A stretch of 64,000 nucleotides of DNA. It comes from an alpha proteobacterium SCGC AAA536-K22. GTDB lineage: Bacteria > Pseudomonadota > Alphaproteobacteria > Puniceispirillales > Marisalimonadaceae. A program made the position numbers and the translations under genes. The notes beneath the pieces were generated by a model. It was given only the letters and a program-made list of their open reading frames with translations, had not been told where the DNA came from and ran no database searches. The stretch is from positions 1-64,000 of the forward strand of contig ATWQ01000003.1 of assembly GCA_000421325.1 (NCBI GenBank), read 5' to 3'. Position 1 is the first letter of the stretch, and each line of letters opens with the position of its first letter. Positions 19,008-28,031 of this stretch are shown piece after piece.

Positions 19008-19038
19008 TATTAATCATGAATGCCTTAGGGTCTAAAAA

Positions 19039-20391
19039 ATGTTTAAGATTGTATTAGTAGGAAGACCTAATGTTGGAAAATCAACTTTATTTAATCGTTT
19101 AGTTAGATCAGATAAAGCAATAGTTAATAATCAACCTGGTGTGACTAGGGATAGAAAATACGGTCAAGGATCTTTAGTTGATCTTAAATTTACTTTAGTT
19201 GATACAGCAGGGATAGATGATTCTTTTAAAGCAAATACTAAAGATGAAAGTAAAACACAAACTTTACTAGCTATTAATGAATCAGATATAATCATTCTAG
19301 TTATAGATGGGAGAGTTGGTGTTTTACCAGTTGAAGAAATGTTTGCTAAAAGTTTAATTAAAACTAATAAATCAGTAATTATTTTAATCAATAAAAGTGA
19401 AGGCTTTGCAGGTTTAGCGGGGTTAAGCGATAGTACGTCATTAGGTTTTGATAATGTTATACCTTTTTCTGCAGAACATGGAGATGGTTTATCCGATTTA
19501 TATGACTCCCTAAAAGAAAAGATAGAATTTGAAAAAAATAAAATTTATGAAAACAAAGACCTAAATACTAATAAAAAAAAATCTTCAATGAGAATTGGAA
19601 TTATTGGACGTCCAAATACAGGTAAATCTACATTAATAAATAATATTATAGATCAAAAAAGATTAGTGACTGGGGTACAGGCAGGAATAACTAGGGACTC
19701 TATTGAAGTTTTTTGGAATTACAAAAATGAACAAGTATCTATTATTGATACAGCTGGATTAAGAAAGAAGTCAAAAGTAACAAATATATTAGAAAAAGAT
19801 ATGGTTAATGATACTCTGCGTACTATTAAATTTAGTGATATATGTATTTTACTTATTGATGTGTCAAAAAGCATTGATAAACAAGATTTAAATATTGCTC
19901 GTATGATCATTGGAGAAGGACGAGGTTTGATTATTGGAGCAAATATGTGGGATAAAATAATTGATAAAAATATGATTAAAGAAGAAATATTTTATCAATT
20001 AAAAAGCTCTTTATCTCAAATTAAAAATATCCCAATTGTGTTTATCTCTGGTCTTCATAGGCAAGGTTTAGAGGAATTATTTGAAAAAGTTATAGATATT
20101 AAAAGAAGATTAAGCATCAGAATTTCAACTGGAAAACTAAATAGATGGCTTGTTCCAGTTATAGAAAATAATCCTCCTCCTCTATACAAAGGTAAAAGAA
20201 ATAATATTAGATATATTACTCAAGTTAATGTCAGACCCCCTACATTTGCGGTTTTCATGTCAAGTCCAGATAATCTTCCAACTAGTTATAAACGCTTCTT
20301 TGCCTCATCACTAATGCAAGATTTTGATTTATCTGGATTACCTCTAAGAGTAATGTATAGAAAAGGAAATAATCCTTATGTAGACAAATAA
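19039..20391 (+). CDS. der: GTPase Der (EngA), 50S ribosome assembly
   Basis: A 450-residue double GTPase. The first G domain has GRPNVGKST at residues 8-16, DTAG and NKSE; the second has GRPNTGKST at 190-198, DTAGLRKKSK and the atypical fourth motif NMWD. A C-terminal KH-like domain (about 360-450) follows. Der acts in late assembly of the large ribosomal subunit and is usually essential. It is the last gene of the YfgM-like/bamB/der cluster and converges with the stator operon, with only seven bases between the stop codons. Confidence 0.96.
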   Translation: MFKIVLVGRPNVGKSTLFNRLVRSDKAIVNNQPGVTRDRKYGQGSLVDLKFTLVDTAGIDDSFKANTKDESKTQTLLAINESDIIILVIDGRVGVLPVEEMFAKSLIKTNKSVIILINKSEGFAGLAGLSDSTSLGFDNVIPFSAEHGDGLSDLYDSLKEKIEFEKNKIYENKDLNTNKKKSSMRIGIIGRPNTGKSTLINNIIDQKRLVTGVQAGITRDSIEVFWNYKNEQVSIIDTAGLRKKSKVTNILEKDMVNDTLRTIKFSDICILLIDVSKSIDKQDLNIARMIIGEGRGLIIGANMWDKIIDKNMIKEEIFYQLKSSLSQIKNIPIVFISGLHRQGLEELFEKVIDIKRRLSIRISTGKLNRWLVPVIENNPPPLYKGKRNNIRYITQVNVRPPTFAVFMSSPDNLPTSYKRFFASSLMQDFDLSGLPLRVMYRKGNNPYVDK

Positions 20392-20398
20392 TAAATTA

Positions 20399-21199
20399 TT
20401 AAATGACATTATCAGGGGTGACTTCACTATTAATACTTTGTTCACTTGTCGCAGTATTTTCAGAGTTAACTGTTTGATTATTTTGGTCGGCTAAAGCTTC
20501 AGCTTGTATACGTAATTGGTTTTCATTCTCGATTCTTTGTTGTTCTAATTTTACTCTTTTATTTATGACTTTAAGCAAATCAGCATCATCTCTTTCGACT
20601 GTTTTAAAAAAGCTACCCAGTATATGTTTCCTCTTCATTAAACCAATAATTCTGACTTCTTTAGTGCATCTTTCTAAATTAGCATCAATTTTTTTTGTTG
20701 CTATTCCAGCAATACGTTGGTCAATAAATTCTTTTTCTGTTGCGGCTCGTATTCTTAATCCTGTATTTGTTTTAATTTTCATTAATCGTGAACCAATCGC
20801 ATTAGTTCTTCTATTAACATCGTCTCCAATTTCTTCTAATTGCATTCTTGAAGGTTTAGGAACTCTGACGTGAATAAATTGAGAACCTTGTTCATTTTTA
20901 GCTGGGAAACCATTTTGTTTTATAAATTCTAATACTTCTTCAATATGTTCTTTATTGTAGATCATTAATTGAATTTTCATGGGATCGTCTGGTGATTCTA
21001 CATTACCTATATCACCCATTCTTCTTTTCCTGCCATTCATGGTTATTTGAAGACTTTCAAAGACTTTAATATTAGCATCCTCTGACTTAATAGCGAGTAA
21101 AGATTCAGCAAATTCCTCAAGAGCTCTTTCTAAATTTGCTATTGCCTCTGGAGAGTAACCTTCATCAGTTAGCGTGGGTGTGATATTTGTATCATCCAT
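20399..21199 (-). CDS. Ribosome recycling factor-like protein in the flagellar stator operon
   Basis: A 266-residue soluble protein. Residues about 20-170 can be laid collinearly on bacterial ribosome recycling factor: an opening helix (NLERALEEFAESLLAIK), a short beta region, a KIQLMIYNKEHIEEVLEFIKQ-type segment matching RRF's LKINVFDRS...VEKAI, an IHVRVPKPSRMQLEEI stretch matching IRVPLPPLTEERRKDL, and a second long helix. The conserved RTGRA and RNVRRDAN motifs of true RRF are not kept, so it is a divergent paralogue rather than Frr. The C-terminus (about 205-266) is Gln/Asn/Ser-rich and likely disordered. It is the third gene after pomA and pomB, 36 bases downstream of pomB. The link to RRF is my own by-eye alignment. 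Confidence 0.55.
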   Translation of the reverse strand: MDDTNITPTLTDEGYSPEAIANLERALEEFAESLLAIKSEDANIKVFESLQITMNGRKRRMGDIGNVESPDDPMKIQLMIYNKEHIEEVLEFIKQNGFPAKNEQGSQFIHVRVPKPSRMQLEEIGDDVNRRTNAIGSRLMKIKTNTGLRIRAATEKEFIDQRIAGIATKKIDANLERCTKEVRIIGLMKRKHILGSFFKTVERDDADLLKVINKRVKLEQQRIENENQLRIQAEALADQNNQTVNSENTATSEQSINSEVTPDNVI

Positions 21200-21235
21200 A
21201 ATTATAATCCAATGAATTTAAAATGTATAAACATA

Positions 21236-22411
21236 TCAATATTTAATTTCAATTTCAATTCTTCTATTCTTTTCTCTTCCTTCTCTAGTATCATTTTGCT
21301 CTAGTGGTTTTGTCTCACCAAAACTTATGGCCTTTAATTTCTCAGATGGAATAGTATTGGCTTTAGATAATTCTTGAACGACACTAGAAGCTCTTGCAGC
21401 AGCTAAATCCCAGTTGTCTCTGTATTGACCTCCAAAGATTAGAGGCACATCGTCAGTGTGACCAGAAACATTAACCTGTCCTGCTCCTTTAGCACTAACT
21501 TTGGCAATTTTTTGCATAATAGCTCTAGCCTGTTTTGTTAATCTTGCTGAACCAGAACTAAATGCACCAGCAGACCCTACAGTAACAACTACTCTATCTT
21601 TTTCCCTTTGAACTTCAGCTAAACCCTTACCAATTTCTTGTTTAAGCGCTACTCTTAATTGATCTTCACTGTATTCTGCTTTTTTATTTTTTTCTTGAAT
21701 ATCTTTTTGACTTTCAGAATTTTGTTTTTCTAAATTGTTAACTTGATCTTTGAGGGATTTATTTTCAATAGTTGCAGAAGCCATTGATTTTATATCTTGA
21801 TCAATACCTCCTATAAGAACATCAGTGTCAGATGCACCCGTATTTTCTCGAGCTGTTTCTACAGCATCAACTGTATCCTTAATTAATTTTGAAATTTCTT
21901 CCGACGATTTATTTTCAGTATTAACACTCACTAGGACTTTATCATTCATTGTTTCAACTTTTACGTCATCAGATTGAATTTGATCAATTATTTCTTCACT
22001 CAATTCTTTTGCATTTAATGTTTCTTTAGAATTACTTTTAGCACTATCACCTTCGTCAATCTCTGATTTAAGGTCCAAATTTTTTTGTTCAGAATCTGAT
22101 GTTTGTTGCCTAAGATTTTTTGTAACAGAAGGGGCCGGAGATGGACTAAAATTCAAGGCAAGAACTGTCGTACCCTTTGGTTGTTCTACAACTGGAACAA
22201 CCCTTTGAATTCCAAATGCATTTTTTAAGCTACCACTTATTTGTTTGAATTTTGGTACATTAAATTCAGCAAAAGATAAAATCAAAACAAAGAATGCCAT
22301 TAAAAGAGTTGCCATATCGGCAAATGTTGCCATCCAAGCAGGTGCTCCTTGTGGAGGGCATTTAGGACATTCTTCTTCTTCTTCTTCTTCTACAACTTGT
22401 GCTTCAGCCAT
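21236..22411 (-). CDS. motB: Flagellar motor stator protein, PomB/MotB type
   Basis: A 391-residue stator B subunit. An acidic N-terminus with a CPKC motif precedes GAPAWMATFADMATLLMAFFVL, a single membrane helix whose D31 is the ion-binding Asp. The plug/linker that follows has NVPKFKQISGSLKNAFG and GTTVLALNFSP, both PomB-like and suggesting sodium coupling. A long acidic, partly coiled linker (about 100-250) is larger than in Vibrio PomB. The C-terminal OmpA domain (about 270-391) binds peptidoglycan: SGHTDDVPL and NWDLAAARASSVV. It lies 26 bases after pomA. No other flagellar gene is in the window. Confidence 0.9.
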   Translation of the reverse strand: MAEAQVVEEEEEEECPKCPPQGAPAWMATFADMATLLMAFFVLILSFAEFNVPKFKQISGSLKNAFGIQRVVPVVEQPKGTTVLALNFSPSPAPSVTKNLRQQTSDSEQKNLDLKSEIDEGDSAKSNSKETLNAKELSEEIIDQIQSDDVKVETMNDKVLVSVNTENKSSEEISKLIKDTVDAVETARENTGASDTDVLIGGIDQDIKSMASATIENKSLKDQVNNLEKQNSESQKDIQEKNKKAEYSEDQLRVALKQEIGKGLAEVQREKDRVVVTVGSAGAFSSGSARLTKQARAIMQKIAKVSAKGAGQVNVSGHTDDVPLIFGGQYRDNWDLAAARASSVVQELSKANTIPSEKLKAISFGETKPLEQNDTREGREKNRRIEIEIKY

Positions 22412-22437
22412 AATATAATCCTACGTTATCAAAATTT

Positions 22438-23202
22438 TTAAGCAGCTTCTTCAATTTGGGCTTGAATTTTTGGAGGTAAATTTGCAACAAGCTGATCGGT
22501 TATATTTCTTGGACTTTCACCTCTTGATATAAATTTTAATCCCATAACTACCATCTCTCTATATAGAAGTTCATGAGCAGAGTATCCCTCTAACTTAGTC
22601 ACAATAGGCATGAAAATACAGTTGGCAATCATAGCACCATATAAAGTAGTTAACAATGCAACGGCCATAGCAGGACCAATTGCCTTAGGGTCTGCCATAT
22701 TACCTAACATCGCAACTAATCCAATTAAAGTTCCAATCATTCCCATAGCAGGAGCTAGATCAACCCAAGCCTGAAAAACTCCTGTCATATCTTCATGTCT
22801 GGCTTTCATAGCTTTAACTTCTCTATTTAATTGATCTGTTAATTTTGTTTCATCTGCTCCATCAACAAGCATTTGCAAGCCCTTTTCAAAAAATTTATCA
22901 GGAACTTCCTGGCCTTCTAATGCCATCATTCCGTCTTTACGCGCTATTCCTGCTAATTCAGTTAAACGTGTAATCAATTCATCATGTTTTTTTGCACCCG
23001 GCATGAAAACTTTTACTAAGGTTCCAAAAGATGAAAGGAATGTAGGTAAAGTTGATCTGTACATAACTGCAAAAAAAGTACCCCCAATAACAATTAACAT
23101 AGATGGAGTGTCAACGAACATTCCTAAACCTCCAGAGGAGATCATTGCTCCGGCTATCATACCTAGAGTTCCTATTAAACCAATTAGAGAAGCTATATCC
23201 AT
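22438..23202 (-). CDS. motA: Flagellar motor stator protein, PomA/MotA type
   Basis: A 254-residue inner-membrane protein with four membrane helices (about residues 5-25, 30-48, 148-170, 178-200). The charged cytoplasmic loop that contacts the rotor lies between helices 2 and 3. The helix 3-4 signature is DLAPAMGMIGTLIGLVAML, with the Pro and Thr/Ser residues that line the ion path. Length and the SSGGLGMFVDTPSMLIVIGGT start match sodium-type PomA. With the PomB-like partner it forms an A5B2 channel that powers flagellar rotation. It is the first gene of a three-gene minus-strand operon. Confidence 0.92.
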   Translation of the reverse strand: MDIASLIGLIGTLGMIAGAMISSGGLGMFVDTPSMLIVIGGTFFAVMYRSTLPTFLSSFGTLVKVFMPGAKKHDELITRLTELAGIARKDGMMALEGQEVPDKFFEKGLQMLVDGADETKLTDQLNREVKAMKARHEDMTGVFQAWVDLAPAMGMIGTLIGLVAMLGNMADPKAIGPAMAVALLTTLYGAMIANCIFMPIVTKLEGYSAHELLYREMVVMGLKFISRGESPRNITDQLVANLPPKIQAQIEEAA

Positions 23203-23304
23203 TTTTTTGCCTTTTTAAATATAAAGTAATGATATTAGGCACAATTTCTGCAAGAATGAGACCAAACTGTTATTAAAATTAAAAAAATATTTACAGAGGT
23301 TTTC

Positions 23305-23799
23305 ATGTTATTTCTAAAAATATCATTCCATAAGGTTAATTTTCTTTTTATAATATTCCTAATAAGTTTTAATTTCAACAGTGTTTGGGCAAATAATTTT
23401 ATTTCAAGAGGACATTATGTTATTGATTTAAGTCAAAAGATAGAATGGCTAACTTGTCCCGTTGGAATGGTTTGGGAAAATAAAACTTGTGTTGGGGACC
23501 CTGTTAAACTCAAATTCAATGAAATCAACTCTGCCATACTTCAAGCTAACGAACAACTTAAGGGTCAGTGGAGATTGCCAAAGAGAGAAGAATTAGAGAA
23601 AATAATTTGTATAGAATGTAAAAAAGTCAAAATTAATAAAGAAATATTCCCAAACACACCACCAGAATCGTTTTGGACTAGTGAAAAAAACTCATGGCAA
23701 CCAAAATTTTTGTGGACAGTGAATTTTTACACGGGCCATACTTTTGGAAGATTTCCTGGTTTTATTCCTAATTTTGTTAGATTAGTCCGGGATAGGTAA
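23305..23799 (+). CDS. Secreted DUF1566 domain protein
   Basis: A 164-residue exported protein. An N-terminal signal peptide (about residues 1-29, ending near SVWANN) is followed by a DUF1566/Lcl-type domain: DLSQKIEWLTCPVGMVW, WRLPKREELEKI and PESFWTSEK, ending FVRLVRDR, as in other family members. Two Cys pairs (near 46/56 and 109/112) may form disulphides. DUF1566 proteins are often surface or periplasmic but their role is largely unknown. It starts 102 bases upstream of the divergent pomA. Confidence 0.75.
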   Translation: MLFLKISFHKVNFLFIIFLISFNFNSVWANNFISRGHYVIDLSQKIEWLTCPVGMVWENKTCVGDPVKLKFNEINSAILQANEQLKGQWRLPKREELEKIICIECKKVKINKEIFPNTPPESFWTSEKNSWQPKFLWTVNFYTGHTFGRFPGFIPNFVRLVRDR

Positions 23800-23803
23800 T
23801 GTA

Positions 23804-24139
23804 TTAATTCTGCTTTTTTTCTAAAAAGTATTTTGTCAATTTTATAACAAACAGCACCAAACCTAAAGAAATTATAAATATGGCTGCATTAAATGGCGTA
23901 ACAAAGTTTAAATAATGTAATTTATCACTTTGTATTAAAGCGATTATAATTATGAAAACGACACTCAATAAGAAAATACGAATAATTTGACAATTTTTAC
24001 ATTTGTATGCAGGTTTCGTAACTTTTGAAAATTTTAAAATTTTATTATCACCTTTTATATTGGATAAGAAAATATAATGACAATTATTTGACGTTATATG
24101 AAATTCTAATAAGAATAATTTAAAACAAAAAATAAATTT
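23804..24139 (-). other. Open frame without a clear start; possible small two-helix membrane protein
   Basis: This is the only content I see in the roughly 500 bases between the DUF1566 gene and rpoN. A 111-codon open frame on the minus strand encodes KPAYKCKNCQIIRIF (a CxxC pair), then two clear hydrophobic segments (FLLSVVFIIIIALIQ and FNAAIFIISLGLVLFVI) and a basic end KYFLEKKQN. The composition is protein-like, but the frame has no ATG, GTG or TTG in its first part. The only usable codon is a TTG at 23968, which would give a 54-residue protein lacking the CxxC and without a ribosome binding site. It may be a decayed gene, a gene with a sequence error near its start, or chance. Confidence 0.25.
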
Positions 24140-24311
24140 TTAAAATAATTAAATATTAAATTATTGTATTTCCTACACAATTGCAAAAACAAAAAAAATA
24201 TTTTTAGTCATTTATTTGTCAAATATTCTTGTCAAATTAAGATTTTGCTTTCGTTGAATCTTTCTGTTTTTCTTTGCTTAATAATTATAAAAATTCAAAG
24301 TGGAGATTGAA

Positions 24312-25802
24312 ATGAAGTTAGGACAACAGCTGAAAATCAAGCAAAACCAGTCATTGATTATGACACCCCAATTACAACAAGCCATAAAATTATTACAATT
24401 AACAAATATTGAGTTAACTGATTTCATTGATAAAGCACAATTAGAAAATCCTTTTTTACAAGAAAAAAAAGAATTTTCACATAAACAACAAATTAATAAT
24501 GAAAATACAAACCCAAATGTTTGCGACAGTTTAAATAATAATTCAAATCTATTAAATAAGGAAAATAAGATTGACTTAGAAAACACCTTTGATACTCATT
24601 TATCTGCAAATGCAAATCTTGAAAATAAAAAATTATATGACAGGGAAGTTCTTAGATCAGGAAATAATATATCAGCAGGTGAAGTAATTGAAAAAACATT
24701 AAAAAATAAAATTTCTTTAAAAGAATATTTAGTTAATCAAATTAATATTGAGTTTAATGATACTGATTTTAAGCAAATTGCTATTGCAATGATTGACTAT
24801 TTACATCCTAGTGGATGGTTTACGTCATCAATAGTTGAGGTGTCTGAAGATTTAAATGTAAAAAGTTCTATAGTTGAAAAAACACTTCAAAAATTAAAAA
24901 AATTGGAACCAATTGGAATATTTTCAGAAAATTTATCTGAATGTTTGAAAATTCAACTAATTGATTATCAGTATTACAACGAACATTATGAAATTCTTTT
25001 AAAAAGTCTCCACTATTTACCGACAGGAAAATTTAAACAAGTTAGTAAGCTTTGTAATGTAACTGAAAAAGAATTATTTAAAATGATTAAAGTAATTAAA
25101 ACTTTAAACCCGAAACCTGCTGAACAATACCAACAAGACAATATATTGATAGACCAACCGGATATTATTGTATCAAAGTCTGAAAAGGGCTGGCGTATTG
25201 ATTTAAATAGATCAACTTTGCCATCTGTAGATTTAGATGAGGATTATATCTCAGAAATTAATAATTATAATTTTGACGAAAAAGGTACTAATTTTGCTGA
25301 TGAAAAAATAGGTGAAGCACGTTGGTTAAAAAAAGCAGTTGAGCAAAGAAACAAAACGATTGTAAAGGTTACTGCTGAAATAGTTAAGAAACAGGTTGGA
25401 TTTTTTAGACATGGTCTTAATCATATGAAACCGATGATACTTAAAGATATTTCTGATGCAATAGGAATGCACGAAAGTACAGTTTCAAGAGTGACCAATA
25501 GTAAATTAGTCTTAACAGAGTGGGGTGTAATGCCATTAAAAAACTTTTTTTCGGCTTCTATTGCTAGTTCAGAAGATTCAGAAACCCATGCAGCATCAGC
25601 AGTAAGAGAAACTATTAAAACTTTGATTTCTTCAGAAATATCAGGTAAACCATTGAGTGATGATAAGTTGGCTGGAATACTAAATAAGGAAGGGATGGAT
25701 GTTGCTAGAAGGACTGTTGCTAAGTACAGAGATATGCTTAATATTCCATCAAGTTCTCAAAGAAGAAGAGAATCAAGGTTACAGAACTTTGCTAGTGGTT
25801 GA
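24312..25802 (+). CDS. rpoN: RNA polymerase sigma-54 factor
   Basis: About 496 residues from the ATG at 24312, which has GGAG seven bases upstream; a GTG at 24300 would add four residues. The Gln/Leu-rich activator-interaction region is at residues 1-50 (QLKIKQNQSLIMTPQLQQAIKLLQ), followed by an acidic Asn-rich stretch, the core-binding domain (about 115-300), a helix-turn-helix (GMHESTVSRVTNSK) and the RpoN box ARRTVAKYR near the C-terminus, which reads the -24 promoter element. Sigma-54 needs AAA+ activators, none of which are in this window. Its usual neighbours (lptB, hpf, ptsN) are also missing. Confidence 0.96.
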   Translation: MKLGQQLKIKQNQSLIMTPQLQQAIKLLQLTNIELTDFIDKAQLENPFLQEKKEFSHKQQINNENTNPNVCDSLNNNSNLLNKENKIDLENTFDTHLSANANLENKKLYDREVLRSGNNISAGEVIEKTLKNKISLKEYLVNQINIEFNDTDFKQIAIAMIDYLHPSGWFTSSIVEVSEDLNVKSSIVEKTLQKLKKLEPIGIFSENLSECLKIQLIDYQYYNEHYEILLKSLHYLPTGKFKQVSKLCNVTEKELFKMIKVIKTLNPKPAEQYQQDNILIDQPDIIVSKSEKGWRIDLNRSTLPSVDLDEDYISEINNYNFDEKGTNFADEKIGEARWLKKAVEQRNKTIVKVTAEIVKKQVGFFRHGLNHMKPMILKDISDAIGMHESTVSRVTNSKLVLTEWGVMPLKNFFSASIASSEDSETHAASAVRETIKTLISSEISGKPLSDDKLAGILNKEGMDVARRTVAKYRDMLNIPSSSQRRRESRLQNFASG

Positions 25803-25812
25803 ACTCTGAATA

Positions 25813-26010
25813 TTAAAAAAATTTAGAATCTGTTTTTGTTTTAGGTGATTTTATATTGGAATTAAATATATGGTTTAAGGGTATATTATTTTCGAAATCC
25901 TTAAAGCCTTTTTGATCAAAGTAATCAATCTTTATGATATATTCATCCAAGTTGTTTAATATGTGTTTCAAAGTATTAGTATTTGAAACCTTAATTTCCT
26001 TATGTAACAT
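25813..26010 (-). CDS. Small hypothetical protein downstream of rpoN
   Basis: A 65-residue protein with mixed charged and Asn-rich composition and no membrane helix. The ATG at 26010 has a good Shine-Dalgarno sequence (CTGGAG, about eight bases upstream), which is the main argument for a real gene. It converges with rpoN, with 10 bases between the stops. It does not resemble the hibernation factor Hpf that often follows rpoN. I do not recognise it. Confidence 0.45.
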   Translation of the reverse strand: MLHKEIKVSNTNTLKHILNNLDEYIIKIDYFDQKGFKDFENNIPLNHIFNSNIKSPKTKTDSKFF

Positions 26011-26071
26011 GATTTGATCTCCAGATTATTATAACATAAATGCATAAGTTGTGCCAAATTATTGAGATCAT

Positions 26072-27473
26072 TTAGTTTATATTAGCATAACCTTTTAAAC
26101 TTGTTCTGCTGAGAAGATTTCTACCTATTTTAATATAAGTAGCAGGATTTTGCGATTTTCCATTAACAGAAATCTCGTAATGCAGGTGAGCCCCTTTAAC
26201 TTTACCAGTTCTACCCATCTTACCTATAACTTGTCCCTCATTAACTATGTCTCCTCTTCTTACGTTTATTTTTGCTAAATGACCATACGTTGTCATTATT
26301 CCATAGTTATGTCTGATACGAATTACTTTTCCAAAAGATCCATGATAGCCCGCAAACACAACTGTTCCATCTGCTGACACTGAAATATTTTCTTGCCAAG
26401 TACCCGCTAAGTCTATGCCATGATGCATTCTATATTTGCCAGTAACGGGATGTTTCCTTGGTCCATACGAACTTGAGACATAGTAATGTTCCATTGGAGG
26501 TTTAAGTGGTAAATTTTGAAGTGCGTCTTTATAAATTGCAAGTAAGTTTAGACGTGTTTTAAGGCCTCTAAAAAAATTATCGCTATCTGAATCAATTATT
26601 TCATTATTTTTAAGAATTGTTTCTACACTTACCAAATCATCGTTTTTTAATTTAACATTTATAGCTTTAAACACATTTTCCATTTGTATAAGCTCATTAT
26701 CAACAGAAGCAATAAAACGTAAACTCTTCACCTTATCATTAAGTTTAGGCGGTTGAGGGTATTGATTTTTGCCAGTTGTGTTAGATTTATAATTCTGAGA
26801 GATTATAATATTACTCTCATTGGGGAATTGATTTATCGCTTCATTAGGAATATCTTGATTTCTAAAAGTTTTGTTAAATAAATCGAGACTTTGATTTATA
26901 TTATTATCAATACTAGTTATTGATTTAAAAACTACTGTATCTTTTAAATCCGAAGTAAGTGTGTTTTTAGGTTTTTTTCAAATCTAGTTTTTTGGCAAAT
27001 TTATCTTCTTCAACAAAAGGTTTTTCATTTTTATGTTTGCTTTTGATTGGTTCATAAACATCAACTTTGTTAACTTCTAGTGTTATTTTTTTTAGAATGG
27101 GGAGGGTTATATTTGATTGATCTTCAATATTAACACTTACATTAGTATCTGAATCATTTTCTATTGTATCATTTATATTAGCTGAAGCTTCGGTAATTAT
27201 ATCGTTTTTTTTTGCTACATCTATTGCAGAGTATATACCTTTTGCGGACCAGTAAACTATGCTAGTTAAACCAACGATAGTAGTGATTAATAAGCTGGTA
27301 TAGTGAACTTTTTTGAACGCAATTTCTATAGGTCCTTTTTTAGTAAAAATTAAAAAACGCCTTTCAGAAAATAGACCTACTTTTTTATCTTTTTTAATTT
27401 CCTCTCCAAAACGTTGCCCTGTCTTTACTGGTGGTAGCTTTTTTCCAAACTTATTAAATGTGGTATTTACCAC
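26072..27473 (-). CDS. Membrane-anchored M23 family metallopeptidase, LmdC-like (interrupted by one frameshift)
   Basis: Two frames (27473-26967 and an open frame running to 26072) form one protein of about 466 residues once a single base is removed from the A7 run (minus strand) at 26972-26978. It has a basic cytoplasmic N-terminus with GQRFGEE and ERRFLIFTKKG, one membrane helix (about residues 58-80), a low-complexity periplasmic linker and a C-terminal M23 domain. The zinc and catalytic motifs are HHGIDLAG and HLHYEIS, with YGPRKHPVTG before them. M23 enzymes cut peptidoglycan cross-links. It is divergent from three bactofilin genes, the pairing known for BacA-LmdC in other Alphaproteobacteria, where the cytoplasmic tail docks on the bactofilin filament. 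Confidence 0.75.
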
Positions 27474-27476
27474 TGA

Positions 27477-27851
27477 CTACTCCATGCCTAAGTACAAAAA
27501 ATACAAAATTCCAATATTTGATAAAATTTGTAATGTTACCATAAGTATTAAAACTCTACTAGAAACTGGATTTTTAACTGATAAGCTAACCGCAGGGAAA
27601 GCATTATTTTTTAGAAATGAATCATTATCTTTTTTTTCATTATTATTATGGTGTTTGGAATCAAACTGCATATTCTTATTTTGATTCGCGGAATTTTTTC
27701 CGTTTTCAATAGATAAAGAAATGTCTGAGTTGCTAGTTTGTTGATGAATCTCTAATGGTACATCTTTAGAAATTTGTTCTACAGCCTCATTTTCTATCTG
27801 TATGCGCATTTGTTCTATACGATCTCTTAAATCAATAATTTCTTCTGCCAT
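27477..27851 (-). CDS. Hypothetical tail-anchored membrane protein, upstream of the M23 peptidase gene
   Basis: A 124-residue protein with an N-terminal helix (IIDLRDRIEQMRIQIENEAV), a polar Asn/Ser/Lys-rich linker and one C-terminal membrane helix (about residues 100-121). It sits three bases before the M23 peptidase gene on the same strand, so the two are translationally linked. Its N-terminal DLRxRIxxMR motif and architecture resemble the protein at 15665-16234. Context suggests a partner in the bactofilin/M23 system, but this is inference; no family is recognised. Confidence 0.6.
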   Translation of the reverse strand: MAEEIIDLRDRIEQMRIQIENEAVEQISKDVPLEIHQQTSNSDISLSIENGKNSANQNKNMQFDSKHHNNNEKKDNDSFLKNNAFPAVSLSVKNPVSSRVLILMVTLQILSNIGILYFLYLGME

Positions 27852-28031
27852 TATATCTAACTCTGTTTTTTTTATTTACGGTTATTATTATGGCAAGTTA
27901 ATTGCATCATTCATACCAATTAAATGCTTTTTAAATAAATTTTTTATTTTAAATTTATTATAGTAAGATGTTTTTAATTATAGTAAATTATAAGATCAAT
28001 TTTTAAATCAATTAGTAAAAGGATTTCCATA
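27852..28031. promoter_or_regulatory. Divergent promoter region between the M23 operon and the bactofilin operon
   Basis: This 180-base, strongly AT-rich region separates two divergent operons, so it must carry promoters in both directions. I cannot assign individual -35 and -10 boxes with confidence; TATAGT-like hexamers occur on the plus strand near 27958 (TATAGTAAG) and near 27980. No operator-like inverted repeat stands out. Confidence 0.3.
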
